This document shows positions 8,273 through 16,956 of a stretch of DNA of 64,000 nt, one piece after another. The first letter of the stretch is position 1. Each line of letters opens with the position of its first letter. The position numbers and the translations under genes are program-made. The stretch is taken from the NCBI GenBank assembly GCA_005223125.1, contig NJBH01000003.1, positions 62,001 to 126,000 on the forward strand, read 5' to 3'. A model generated the notes under the pieces. The model was not told where the DNA came from. It was given only the letters and a program-made list of their open reading frames with translations, and made no database searches. The DNA comes from Promethearchaeota archaeon Loki_b32. GTDB taxonomy: Archaea; Asgardarchaeota; Lokiarchaeia; Sigyniarchaeales; SOKP01.

Positions 8273-10357
8273 TTACCTATTAATAGTTTCTAATGATAAA
8301 TTTTGAATTTTTTTTTTAATTTCAGTTTTTGAATTGATAATATTTCGAATATAATCCGAAATTTCCTTTCTTGCATTAATTTCAGAAGGAATAGGTAAAA
8401 CCACTTCCATAATTCGATTTCCTATAGTTGCTATTGTTCCTTGAACAAAAGTTATTGCTTGTATTTGTTTTTGAACAATATCCAAATTTAATAAGTATAA
8501 CAGGAGGTATGAGTCGATGTACTCATCGTTTTCTAAGGTTTTTATCTGAAAAATGTGACTCTGGATAATGATTTTAGTATCTAATTTAGTTATAAAGGCG
8601 GTCTTTCCTATTAAATTAGGACCACCATCCTTCACTAAAAGAATATCATTTTCTTCAATATTTTGTTTGGGTTTATACTGTTCATACACTTCTTGACTAG
8701 TTTTTTTATATGAGTCCAAATTTATTTCCCAATTGTTTAACTCACTAGTTCGAATAAATGGGATATCCCCTAATCCATATACATGTGAACCTATCTCATC
8801 CCCTCGTGGAAGATACCCTCCTTTATTAGTATAAATTATTTTCCGGTCTGTTAAATCTTTAACAGTTAAAAGTATGAAATTTTGATCACTTTCCAACTTC
8901 TTTAACGTTTTTTCTACACCAGTATAATAAATTGGGATGAATATTTTATTTTTAATCTGCTTGTATTTAATTTTGAAGATTTTTTGATCCTTTAAATAAT
9001 TAAATTCTCCAGCTTCCTTTATTCTTAGATGTAGATCGATTATTTCGTCATTTATTAATGGATTTCCAGTAGAATCTAATTTTCTGCTTCCATCTTTATT
9101 CAGTTTATATAAAACTTTTCCATCTTTATCATGACCTACATTTTCTACAATTGCAAAATCAATTATATAGTCTTCTGGAATATTTTTCAATTTTTGAAAG
9201 AATAAAATACTTGTTTTATTACATGTATAGGGTTGAAATGTATTCTGATCTAATGAAATTATGCCTAAAATTTTGCCGTTAGAGGTTAAAAAGTCCCAAA
9301 TATACCGATCTGTAGGATTTCCAAATATTCCTTCTGGTAAAACAATCCCTAATTTCCCTCCCTCTTTAAGTAACTGAACACATCTTTCGATAAATAAAAC
9401 TTGAGGTGCTTGTTGTTTTACTAATTTTTTTTGCATTTCCCATTTATTATCAATATTTTTCCAAACATGTCCTAATTGATAATTCTCTAAAATTACATTA
9501 TCATTAATAGGAATTTTAACTCCAAATGGAGGATTGGTAAATATATAATCAAAAGTATTATTTTTTATTAATCTCTTTGCTGGAGCTCTATAACTCTTTG
9601 GATCTAACGAATCCTCACAAAAAATATTAGCTTTTCCATTGCTTAATATTTCTAAATATAATTTACTAATTTTAGCTAAGAATAGATCTTTATCAATACC
9701 GAATAAGTTAGAGATTGATTTAATTCTTTGTTCTTTGGATTCTATTTTAGACCATAACATTTCTTTTGTTTCAAGCAGAAATCCACCATGACCACAGGCA
9801 GGATCCAAAATTTTTGAATCAATATTAGCCCCCAAATAATTTACCATGAATTTTACTATATTGTGTGGGGTAAAAAATTGTCCTCCTTCGTCTTTTAAGA
9901 TCTTGCTAACAAAGATTTCGAAAGCATCGCTAAAAATATCTTTCGATGATCGAAGAAGTGAAATATCCTGTAATTCTTTAACAACCAAATAAACAAGTTC
10001 TTTTGTCAATGTTATTTGCTCATTTTCGTCCATCACATCATTAAATTTCTTTCGGACTTTCTCATTGAAAAATAATTCAATTCTTTTAAGGAGATGTTTA
10101 TCAGATTCTCCAACTTTTATACAAAATTCTACTTCTTCTTCAAGTTTTTTAGAAATTTCATCAACCAATTTACATAACAAGAGATTAACAATCTGTTTAG
10201 AACGCGCCCTAGTATCTGTATCTGTATATTTTAATTTTCCATATAGATGCTGATTAATTGATGTAAAAACTTGTTTTAAGTTAGTTGCTTTCTTTAAATC
10301 CTTTTTCCTTATTATATCGGATTTTTCCTTTAAAAAATCAGTAATATTAACTGGCAT
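8273..10357 (-). CDS. HsdM-HsdS fusion: adenine DNA methylase with specificity domain
   Basis: Residues 1-160 match the helical HsdM N-terminal domain. Motif I is ILDPACGHGGFLLE at 183-196 and motif IV is NPPF at 275-278, which define an N6-adenine methyltransferase of the gamma class. From about 470 the chain resembles an HsdS target-recognition domain (GDIPFIRTSELNNW, ENDILLVKDGG, QSHIFQI), so M and S functions are in one polypeptide. No HsdR or other endonuclease gene is adjacent, so it is an orphan methylase or lost its nuclease. It could serve epigenetic marking or protection. The ATG at 10357 is the only clear start. Confidence 0.85.
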   Translation of the reverse strand: MPVNITDFLKEKSDIIRKKDLKKATNLKQVFTSINQHLYGKLKYTDTDTRARSKQIVNLLLCKLVDEISKKLEEEVEFCIKVGESDKHLLKRIELFFNEKVRKKFNDVMDENEQITLTKELVYLVVKELQDISLLRSSKDIFSDAFEIFVSKILKDEGGQFFTPHNIVKFMVNYLGANIDSKILDPACGHGGFLLETKEMLWSKIESKEQRIKSISNLFGIDKDLFLAKISKLYLEILSNGKANIFCEDSLDPKSYRAPAKRLIKNNTFDYIFTNPPFGVKIPINDNVILENYQLGHVWKNIDNKWEMQKKLVKQQAPQVLFIERCVQLLKEGGKLGIVLPEGIFGNPTDRYIWDFLTSNGKILGIISLDQNTFQPYTCNKTSILFFQKLKNIPEDYIIDFAIVENVGHDKDGKVLYKLNKDGSRKLDSTGNPLINDEIIDLHLRIKEAGEFNYLKDQKIFKIKYKQIKNKIFIPIYYTGVEKTLKKLESDQNFILLTVKDLTDRKIIYTNKGGYLPRGDEIGSHVYGLGDIPFIRTSELNNWEINLDSYKKTSQEVYEQYKPKQNIEENDILLVKDGGPNLIGKTAFITKLDTKIIIQSHIFQIKTLENDEYIDSYLLLYLLNLDIVQKQIQAITFVQGTIATIGNRIMEVVLPIPSEINARKEISDYIRNIINSKTEIKKKIQNLSLETINR

Positions 10358-10469
10358 TTATTATTAACTAAAAGATTTTATGCTTTCTATCAACTTTAAC
10401 TTCTCTATAATTCATGTATAATAAATCAATTTATTATTGTTTTTTATTAATTGAAAATTAAAGTAAATT

Positions 10470-11249
10470 ATGTCTTCGAATAATTCGCAATTTGGGGAAT
10501 ATATCGAGTTCACTATAAAAAAACGTTTTGGAATCATAACTCTTAATAGAGTTCATAGATCAAATGCATTCGACATTAAACAATTTGAAAATTTAAAAAA
10601 AGCTGTGGAATATTGCCAGAGCGATGAAAAGATTCGAGGTTTAATTTTAACACATAATGGAACTTCTTTTAGCACGGGTGTAGATTTAGGAGCTATTAAT
10701 GGAAGTCATCATGAAGCTGTAAAATATTTAGAAAAAACTGCAGCTACTATTTGCAAATTAATTTATAATGGAAAACCAGCTATTTGTGCCATTAATGGGA
10801 GAGCTATGGGGGAGGGTGTTGTTTTTTCAACATGTTGTGATTATCGAATTGCTACCAAAGAAACTTTTTTTCAAATGCCTGAAATCTTTTCTGGGATATT
10901 TACTGGTACCGGTTGTTTAGTGCTCTTTTCTAGAATAATTGGAATTTCTTGGACTAAAAAAATGTGCATGTTTGCTGAAAGGATTTATGCTCAAAAAGCT
11001 TTAGAAATTGGTTTAATAGATCAAATTGTAAATAATAAGGAAGATTTAATAAAAGTTGCCTTAGATAAAGCAAAATTTCTTTATACAAAAAACCAAACTG
11101 TATTAAATGCGATCAAATTATGCTGTAATCACTTGGCTGATAAGTCTTACAATGAAGCGTTTGAACTAGAAAAAATCGGATCAGGATGGTTTGAGTTTGA
11201 AGATAAAGAGAAATATCTTAAGGATTTTAGAGAAAAATTTAATTATTAG
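10470..11249 (+). CDS. Enoyl-CoA hydratase/isomerase family protein (copy 1)
   Basis: Crotonase fold, 259 residues: IITLNRVHRSNAF near the N-terminus, the CoA/oxyanion-hole segment FSTGVDL (about 67-73), the ING.AMGEG turn (108-116) and MPEIFSG (136-142). Of the two catalytic glutamates of rat crotonase, the PE glutamate (E138) is kept but the other position holds V118 in GEGVV. Single-Glu members are usually isomerases or act on other acyl-CoA chemistry rather than hydration. It is followed after 19 bp by a close paralogue and then an acyl-CoA ligase, all co-directional, probably one operon. Confidence 0.85.
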   Translation: MSSNNSQFGEYIEFTIKKRFGIITLNRVHRSNAFDIKQFENLKKAVEYCQSDEKIRGLILTHNGTSFSTGVDLGAINGSHHEAVKYLEKTAATICKLIYNGKPAICAINGRAMGEGVVFSTCCDYRIATKETFFQMPEIFSGIFTGTGCLVLFSRIIGISWTKKMCMFAERIYAQKALEIGLIDQIVNNKEDLIKVALDKAKFLYTKNQTVLNAIKLCCNHLADKSYNEAFELEKIGSGWFEFEDKEKYLKDFREKFNY

Positions 11250-11268
11250 ATATTAAAATTGAGTAAAA

Positions 11269-12045
11269 ATGTCATCAAAAAGTATAGAATTTGGAGAATT
11301 TATTGAATTTTCAATAAAAAAAAAGTTTGGAATTATAAAGTTGAATCGAGTTCATAGAGGAAATGCAATTACGACTGAAATGGCAAAAAATCTTAAAAAC
11401 GCTTTAGAATTTTGTCAAAATTCAGAAAAAATTAGAGGAATAATATTAACTGGAAATGGAAAATCCTTTACTACTGGAATGGATATTGATGAAATTGATG
11501 GAAATGATCATGCTGCTGTAAAAGAATATGAAAAAACAGCCGCATCTGTCCAAGAATTGTTCTATTATGGAAAACCAGTCATCTGTGCTATTAACGGTAA
11601 AGCAATGGGTGATGGGGTTGCGTATGCACTTTGTTCTGATTATCGGATAGCCGTTAAAGATTGTTTTTTTATGATGCCCGAGATAAACCTAGGAGTTTTT
11701 CCGGGAACTGGTATTATTGTTTTAATGACCAGAGTCATTGGAATCCCTTGGACAAAAAAAATACTTATGTTTGCCGAAAGAATTAGTGCTGAAAAAGCAT
11801 TGGAAATCGGCTTAATAGACCAAATAGTAGAAAATCAGGAAGATTTAATGAAATTGGCTTTGGATAAAGCAAAATTTCTGTTTACTAAAAATCAAACAGT
11901 TTTAAATGCGATTAAACTATGTAGCAATCATTTATCTGATAAATCTTATAATGAAGCTTATGAATTAGAGAAAATTGGCTCTGCGTGGTATGAATATGAA
12001 GATAAAGACGAATATATCAAGAAGTATAGAAAAAAATTCTATTAA
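11269..12045 (+). CDS. Enoyl-CoA hydratase/isomerase family protein (copy 2)
   Basis: Tandem paralogue of the previous gene, colinear through its length, with shared blocks such as LFTKNQTVLNAIKL and EIGLIDQIV. It has the same architecture: FTTGMDIDEIDG for the oxyanion hole, INGKAMGDG and MMPEINLGVFPGTG. Again the PE glutamate is present while the second catalytic glutamate position is alanine (GDGVA). Retention of two diverged copies side by side suggests different acyl-CoA substrates or a mixed oligomer; this is inferred. The operon continues into the AMP-forming ligase at 12112. Confidence 0.85.
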   Translation: MSSKSIEFGEFIEFSIKKKFGIIKLNRVHRGNAITTEMAKNLKNALEFCQNSEKIRGIILTGNGKSFTTGMDIDEIDGNDHAAVKEYEKTAASVQELFYYGKPVICAINGKAMGDGVAYALCSDYRIAVKDCFFMMPEINLGVFPGTGIIVLMTRVIGIPWTKKILMFAERISAEKALEIGLIDQIVENQEDLMKLALDKAKFLFTKNQTVLNAIKLCSNHLSDKSYNEAYELEKIGSAWYEYEDKDEYIKKYRKKFY

Positions 12046-12111
12046 AATAACATTTTTTTATTCATCCATATTAATTTTATATACTCAATAATAATTTAAG
12101 TGAAATGAAAA

Positions 12112-13797
12112 ATGTCTTGGGAAGAATTTAATCAACATCCGCATACTATTTGTGGTGTAATCGAAAAATGGGCTAAAGAAAGACCAGATAAAACTGCTTT
12201 TATAATATACGACACAGAAAAAGAAGTTACTTATAAGGAATTCAAAGAAGCAATTACAGCAATGGCATTCAAACTTTATAACATGGGATTTAGAAAAGGA
12301 GATATAATAGCAACTTCTTTACCTTTCCTATATGAACATATTATATTAGGCTATGCTTGTGCTAAGTTAGGTATAATGTGGACTCCAATGGATTTAAGAT
12401 TAAAACCACCAGAAATTATGAAGAACTTAGATTTATTAAAAGCGAAGTGTAAGATGTATTGCCACCTTGGAAAAACTTCAGTTGCAAATTTTGGGATGAT
12501 TGGAGCAGCAGTAAAAAAGAATACTCCCTGGTTAGAATATGTTGTCCAATTTAGTACTCCAGATGATAAGTATAGAAGCGGAATACTTCCAGCATATCAA
12601 ATTGCTGAAGAGGCGAAAAATGAGATAATTGACGCTATGAAAAACCCTGAATCTATGAAAGGATTTATGGAAGAATGTGCCAAAGTAGGAGAAGATGATC
12701 CTATTATTATTATTTTAACAACAGGCTCTACAGGTTGGCCAAAGCCAGCTATGTTGACTAATAAAAGTATAACTTGTCAAAATTTGTGTTTAGCAAAAGG
12801 TTTCAATATAGAAGATGATGATAAAATGCTTGTAAACCTCCCTCCATCACATGTGGGTGGAACTACTGAGCAATTTATGACTCCTATATTTGGTGGTGCA
12901 ACTTGCGTAGTTTTACACGTTTTTGATCCCGTAAAAACATTAGATGCTATTCAAAAATATAAAGTAACCACATTTGGTCAAATTCCTGCTTTATTTGTAA
13001 TGGAATGGCGATTACCGAATTATAATGATTATGATCTAAGTTCATTAAAGTTTGCTCTATACGGAGGTCAAGCAGTAGACAGACCTTTCCTTGAAAAACT
13101 ATCATCTATGGCTCCGAAATTTGGTAGTGGTCTCGGATTAACTGAGTCCTCAGGATTTTGTACATACACACCATTAGATGGCACTGTTGATGATATTCTT
13201 GCGGGTCTTGGAACAGATTATCCGATCTATCCTATGAGTGTTAGGAAACAAATGAAAGAAGATGGATCTGCTGGCGATGAATTACCAGATGGAGAGATTG
13301 GTGAGATTTGCTTTCAAGGGCCACAAAATTTTCTAGGGTATTTCGGGAACGAAGAAGCTACACGAGCAACGTTATCTACCGATGGGGTTCTTTATACCGG
13401 TGATATGGGTTATAAAGATGAAAGTGGACTTCACCTTTCAGGTCGTAGAAAATACCTTATTAAACCTAAAGGATATCAAGTCTTTCCCCCTGAAGTAGAA
13501 GGTTTTATTGCTGATATACCACAAGTTGAGTTTGTTGGTGTAGTTGGTGCAAAACATGAAGTATTTACTGATGGTATTGTAGCATATATTAAAGTAAGAG
13601 AGGGTGAAAACTTAATAGAAGAAGAAGTATACGAACATTGCAAAAGTATGGCTGCTTATAAGAGACCATCTTTAGTTGTATTTTTAGATGAATTTCCATT
13701 AAATAGAGTTGCTAAGACAGATTATGTAGTTTTGAAGGAACGTGTAGATAATGATATCGAAGAAGCTCGAGTAAAAGGTGGATGGGATGCCAAATGA
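12112..13797 (+). CDS. AMP-forming acyl-CoA ligase
   Basis: ANL-superfamily enzyme of 561 residues with A3 ILTTGSTGWPKPAM, a histidine-containing PPSHVGGTTEQFM segment, A5 GLGLTESSG, A7 LYTGDMGYKDESG, A8 GRRKYLIKPKGYQVFPPEVE and a late lysine in LNRVAKTDY. It differs clearly from the ligase at 5908, for example in the P-loop ending PKPAM instead of PKGVM. The placement after two crotonases suggests that it activates a carboxylic acid that those enzymes then process. The substrate is unknown. Confidence 0.88.
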   Translation: MSWEEFNQHPHTICGVIEKWAKERPDKTAFIIYDTEKEVTYKEFKEAITAMAFKLYNMGFRKGDIIATSLPFLYEHIILGYACAKLGIMWTPMDLRLKPPEIMKNLDLLKAKCKMYCHLGKTSVANFGMIGAAVKKNTPWLEYVVQFSTPDDKYRSGILPAYQIAEEAKNEIIDAMKNPESMKGFMEECAKVGEDDPIIIILTTGSTGWPKPAMLTNKSITCQNLCLAKGFNIEDDDKMLVNLPPSHVGGTTEQFMTPIFGGATCVVLHVFDPVKTLDAIQKYKVTTFGQIPALFVMEWRLPNYNDYDLSSLKFALYGGQAVDRPFLEKLSSMAPKFGSGLGLTESSGFCTYTPLDGTVDDILAGLGTDYPIYPMSVRKQMKEDGSAGDELPDGEIGEICFQGPQNFLGYFGNEEATRATLSTDGVLYTGDMGYKDESGLHLSGRRKYLIKPKGYQVFPPEVEGFIADIPQVEFVGVVGAKHEVFTDGIVAYIKVREGENLIEEEVYEHCKSMAAYKRPSLVVFLDEFPLNRVAKTDYVVLKERVDNDIEEARVKGGWDAK

Positions 13798-13861
13798 ATA
13801 ATTTTTTTTTAATCTAATTATATTTACAATGGTAATTTGAAATTGCACAACATTAAAATCT

Positions 13862-13912
13862 AAACTTAGTTTATAAAACTTAGATTATCTATAGATGACT
13901 TACCATAGATAA
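13862..13912. promoter_or_regulatory. Repeats upstream of alba
   Basis: Two direct copies of AAACTTAG (13862-13869 and 13876-13883, 14 bp apart) are followed by an 8-bp perfect inverted repeat TTATCTAT/ATAGATAA (13885-13892 and 13905-13912). The cluster ends about 60 bp before the alba start, in the position of a promoter or operator. No regulator can be named. Confidence 0.4.
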
Positions 13913-13975
13913 ACTACAATTAAGGAAAACAAAAGAATCTAACAATTAAATAGGAAAAATTAAAGGTGATAGGTT

Positions 13976-14257
13976 TTGCCTATAGGAGATGACTCGAAGG
14001 TTTATATCGGCAGAAAGAAAACAATGAATTATGTAATGGCTGCTATAGTTGTACTAAATGAAGAACCAGTTACTTTATTAGCTCGAGGCCGTTCCATTTC
14101 TCGAGCTGTAGATGTAGCAGAAATTCTAATGCACACATTCATCAAGGGTAGTAGCTACGGGGCTATAAATATAAGTACTGAGACCCTTACTAATACAGAT
14201 GGCACTAGTAGTAATGTCTCAGCTATTGAAATTGAAATCATTCCGCCAAAAAAGTAA
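13976..14257 (+). CDS. albA: Alba-family chromatin/RNA-binding protein
   Basis: A complete 93-residue Alba protein. The N-terminal strand VYIGRKKTMNYVMAA carries the conserved KK-x-x-x-NYV motif whose lysine contacts nucleic acid (the K acetylated in Sulfolobus Alba). This is followed by LLARGRSISRAVDVAEIL and the C-terminal strand SAIEIEIIP. Alba dimers coat DNA and RNA in most archaea. The TTG start at 13976 is supported by AAAGGTGAT about 5-8 nt upstream and by the protein length. It is a single-gene unit with a terminator-like hairpin and T-run behind it. Confidence 0.95.
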   Translation: MPIGDDSKVYIGRKKTMNYVMAAIVVLNEEPVTLLARGRSISRAVDVAEILMHTFIKGSSYGAINISTETLTNTDGTSSNVSAIEIEIIPPKK

Positions 14258-14278
14258 TTAAGAAAATCTAAAATTCAG

Positions 14279-14314
14279 GAGAAAATCAGGAGACTTTCTC
14301 GTAACTTTTTTTTT
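14279..14314 (+). terminator. Hairpin plus T-run after alba
   Basis: GAGAAA (14279-14284) pairs with TTTCTC (14295-14300) across a 10-nt loop, and nine T residues follow at 14306-14314. The unit stands 22 bp after the alba stop codon and before the convergent CooT-like gene. Confidence 0.5.
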
Positions 14315-14371
14315 ATTTTATTTTTTAAACTATTTTAAAAAATCCTTGGTTTAAGAGAAAGCGTAAAATTG

Positions 14372-14671
14372 TTAAAGTGTACTTTTTAATAATTCTAATT
14401 TATTTTGGAAATTCTCAATTTCCGACTTTTTAAGATTATTTGTATTGATATTTCGAATAATACTTATGAAATTTTTAATTATAGGATGTTGGAGTACCAC
14501 ACACTTCTGATTCAAGGTATTTACATCTAAAATTAACGCGGAATCTAATTGCGCTCCCATTCCTAATACATCTTTAAAAATCAATTCATTATCGTCTGTA
14601 TATGATAAGATTAAAATATCTTCTGCTATCTGAGAACCATCGCTTTCATTTATTATTTTAAATTCACACAT
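14372..14671 (-). CDS. CooT-like nickel-binding protein
   Basis: The chain beginning MCEFKIINESDG, with AEDILILSY, KDVLGMGA and ALILDVNTLNQKCVVL, follows the pattern of the CooT/PF10133 family. These small proteins start with Met-Cys, and Cys2 binds nickel in Rhodospirillum CooT. For that reason I take the ATG at 14671 as start, not the ATG 12 codons upstream. The usual domain (~65 residues) is followed here by a 30-residue helical tail. It is divergent from the CODH/ACS genes 130 bp away, enzymes that need nickel, which supports a role in their maturation. Family assignment is good, function inferred. Confidence 0.65.
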   Translation of the reverse strand: MCEFKIINESDGSQIAEDILILSYTDDNELIFKDVLGMGAQLDSALILDVNTLNQKCVVLQHPIIKNFISIIRNINTNNLKKSEIENFQNKLELLKSTL

Positions 14672-14835
14672 GATTACTTTTTCACTTCTGAAAAATTCAT
14701 AAATCAACCTATTTTAAGTTAAACTTAATCAAACTTTTACGTGAATTAAGTAACTTTTATTTTTAATTTCAGATTTTACTATATAAAATAATTAATTATT
14801 TTAAAAGTTCTAGTTAAAAATAAAAACAGAGGAAG

Positions 14836-15375
14836 TTGAGTGAAATGGCACGTCCATATCAAAAAGCTAATATCCCCGGCCCTGAAATGGGCACTTCTGT
14901 CTCAGATCCGATGGTGATGGCAAATTTACTTAAAACTCCTAAGAAGTGTGTTTTCGTTATTGGTGCTGAATCTTTAAATTGGGAGCTTGGTGGTAAAAAA
15001 GTTGCGGATTACTTCATAGAAATTACAAATAAAATTGATTGTCATGTAGTTTCTACAGGACATGCATACAGTTATTTGAAAGATAAGATAGCAGATCATA
15101 AATTATATGATATGTCTTTGATAAATATTACAAACCGTTTATCTGATAAAGATTGGGCAGGTTTAGATGGAGAAGGACAATATTCAATGGCAATATTTGG
15201 TGGACACATAGTTTTCTACGTTTCTCAAACATTATCACGGCTTAAAAACTTTACAAACTGGTTAAGAACAATTGATCTAGATAAATATGCTCATCCAAAC
15301 GCTAGATTTAGTTTACCAAATCTAAACGAGGAAGAATGGAAAACGTTTTTAGAAAATTTGATTGAAAAATTATAA
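14836..15375 (+). CDS. cdhB: ACS/CODH complex subunit epsilon
   Basis: Matches the epsilon subunit of the archaeal acetyl-CoA decarbonylase/synthase complex: a Rossmann-like fold with KKCVFVIGAESLNWELGGKK, VVSTGHAY and a C-terminal FSLPNLNEEEW. The subunit associates with the CO dehydrogenase alpha subunit (CdhA), possibly handling flavin or electron transfer, in the archaeal Wood-Ljungdahl pathway. The cdhC gene begins 35 bp downstream, so they are an operon; cdhA, cdhD and cdhE are not in the window. Start is TTG 14836 or ATG 14845; GAGG at 14829 is 3 nt from the first and 12 nt from the second, so it does not decide. Confidence 0.9.
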   Translation: MSEMARPYQKANIPGPEMGTSVSDPMVMANLLKTPKKCVFVIGAESLNWELGGKKVADYFIEITNKIDCHVVSTGHAYSYLKDKIADHKLYDMSLINITNRLSDKDWAGLDGEGQYSMAIFGGHIVFYVSQTLSRLKNFTNWLRTIDLDKYAHPNARFSLPNLNEEEWKTFLENLIEKL

Positions 15376-15410
15376 AAATAAAGATTAAAAAATATGAGGA
15401 GATTTAATAT

Positions 15411-16844
15411 ATGAGTTTTTCTGACTTACCTTTTGAAGTGGGACCGGTTTACGAAGGCGAGCGAATACGTGGCAATCAAATGTATGTAGAGCTTGGCGGT
15501 CCAAAAATTGAAAAGCATTTTGAACTTACTAGGGTAAAAAAAGATAAAGAAATTGAGGATGGAAAGGTTACAATTATTGGACCTAATATAAAAGACATGG
15601 AAGAAGGAGGGCGCTATCCAATAGGAATCTTAGTGGAAGTCGCCGGACCTGAGCTGGAGGAGGACCTCGAGGCCGTGTTTGAGCGCAGAATTCATGAATT
15701 CTGTAACTTTGTAAATGGAATAATGCACTTGAACCAGAGGTATACGAACTGGATGAGGCTCTCGAAGAGTTTAATAGAGAAGGGCTTTAACGATCTTACT
15801 ATGCTTGGAACTGTTTTAATACGATTATATAAAGCGGAATTACCAATCATAAAAAAGGCACAAGTTACTTTAATAACTGACCCTGAAAAAATTGGAGAAA
15901 CTTATGATTTTGCTTTAGAAATATACAACAAGAGAGATGAAAGAGCCCGTAGTATCAACGATGAGGATGTAGACATGTTTTATGGCTGTGTCCTCTGCCA
16001 ATCATTTGCACCAACTCATGCCTGTTGTATTACACCAAATCGTATGAGTTTATGTGGATCGATCTCATGGTTTGATGCCAGAGCCGCTGCGCGTGTGGAC
16101 CCAAAGGGGCCACTGTTCGAAGTACCTATGGGCAAGTGTTTAAATGAATTAGCAGGTGAGTTTGAAGGAGTCAACGAAATGATAAAAAAGCGTTCACTTG
16201 GAGATATCGAAAGAATTTATCTCTACAGTGGAATGGAGTACCCTCACACTAGCTGTGGCTGCTTTGAAGCAATTGATTTCTTTATTCCCGAGACAGGTGC
16301 AGGTCATGGAATCATCGATCGAAACCACGATGGAGTTGCGATTAATGGTCTACCTTTTAGTGCAATGGCCAATCAGACGGGCGGAGGAAAACAAATGCCC
16401 GGTTTTAATGGTATAAGCATGCAATACATTATATCACCTAAATATCAAAAATATGATGGAATAAAATCAGGATTGGATTCTGGAATTCACACAATCGTAT
16501 GGATGGGTAAAACCGTTAAAGATCGAGTTTATGAATTTCTTCCAGAAGATCTAAGAGATAAAATTGCAACTGAAGAGGAAGTTGCAGATTTAAGTGATTT
16601 ACCAGCATGGTTAGAAAAAGTTGGTCATCCAATTATAGAAACTGAAGAATACAAGGCTGCGGTGAGTGGTGTTGAGGAAGAAGAATGGGAAGAAGAAGGA
16701 GCCATGGTTCCAATGGGAACTATTGGAATGACTATCCCGGGTGTCGGTGGAGCGGGTGGATTTAAAGTGATACTAAAGAATTGCAAGATCCACGCAGAGT
16801 CAATTATAATCAAAAAGATTGAGCCTAAACGGAAGAAGAAATAA
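15411..16844 (+). CDS. cdhC: ACS/CODH complex subunit beta (acetyl-CoA synthase)
   Basis: 477 residues, the normal archaeal length without the bacterial N-terminal domain. The A-cluster ligands are visible: C193 and C196 in CVLC, C205/C206 in THACC, and C282 and C284 in SCGCF. The enzyme forms acetyl-CoA from CO, a corrinoid methyl group and CoA at a Ni-Ni-[4Fe-4S] centre. The C-terminus has a GAMVPMGTIGM glycine/methionine-rich linker and a basic tail, as in methanogens. An AGGAG ribosome site precedes the ATG. Two stretches (15636-15686 and about 16075-16140) are strikingly GC-rich compared with the rest of the gene. Confidence 0.97.
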   Translation: MSFSDLPFEVGPVYEGERIRGNQMYVELGGPKIEKHFELTRVKKDKEIEDGKVTIIGPNIKDMEEGGRYPIGILVEVAGPELEEDLEAVFERRIHEFCNFVNGIMHLNQRYTNWMRLSKSLIEKGFNDLTMLGTVLIRLYKAELPIIKKAQVTLITDPEKIGETYDFALEIYNKRDERARSINDEDVDMFYGCVLCQSFAPTHACCITPNRMSLCGSISWFDARAAARVDPKGPLFEVPMGKCLNELAGEFEGVNEMIKKRSLGDIERIYLYSGMEYPHTSCGCFEAIDFFIPETGAGHGIIDRNHDGVAINGLPFSAMANQTGGGKQMPGFNGISMQYIISPKYQKYDGIKSGLDSGIHTIVWMGKTVKDRVYEFLPEDLRDKIATEEEVADLSDLPAWLEKVGHPIIETEEYKAAVSGVEEEEWEEEGAMVPMGTIGMTIPGVGGAGGFKVILKNCKIHAESIIIKKIEPKRKKK

Positions 16845-16956
16845 ACCTAATTATTTTTATTATTTTATTTTTATTATCTACAATTGCTTAATGACTTCTT
16901 TAATTGGTATTATCATAAGTATTTTTTTTAATTCTATTTTTTTTTTTATCCTGTAA

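Noticed and set aside
9500-10357. Phase-variable or split type I system
   Set aside because: No inverted-repeat-flanked extra S fragment and no recombinase is present near the methylase.
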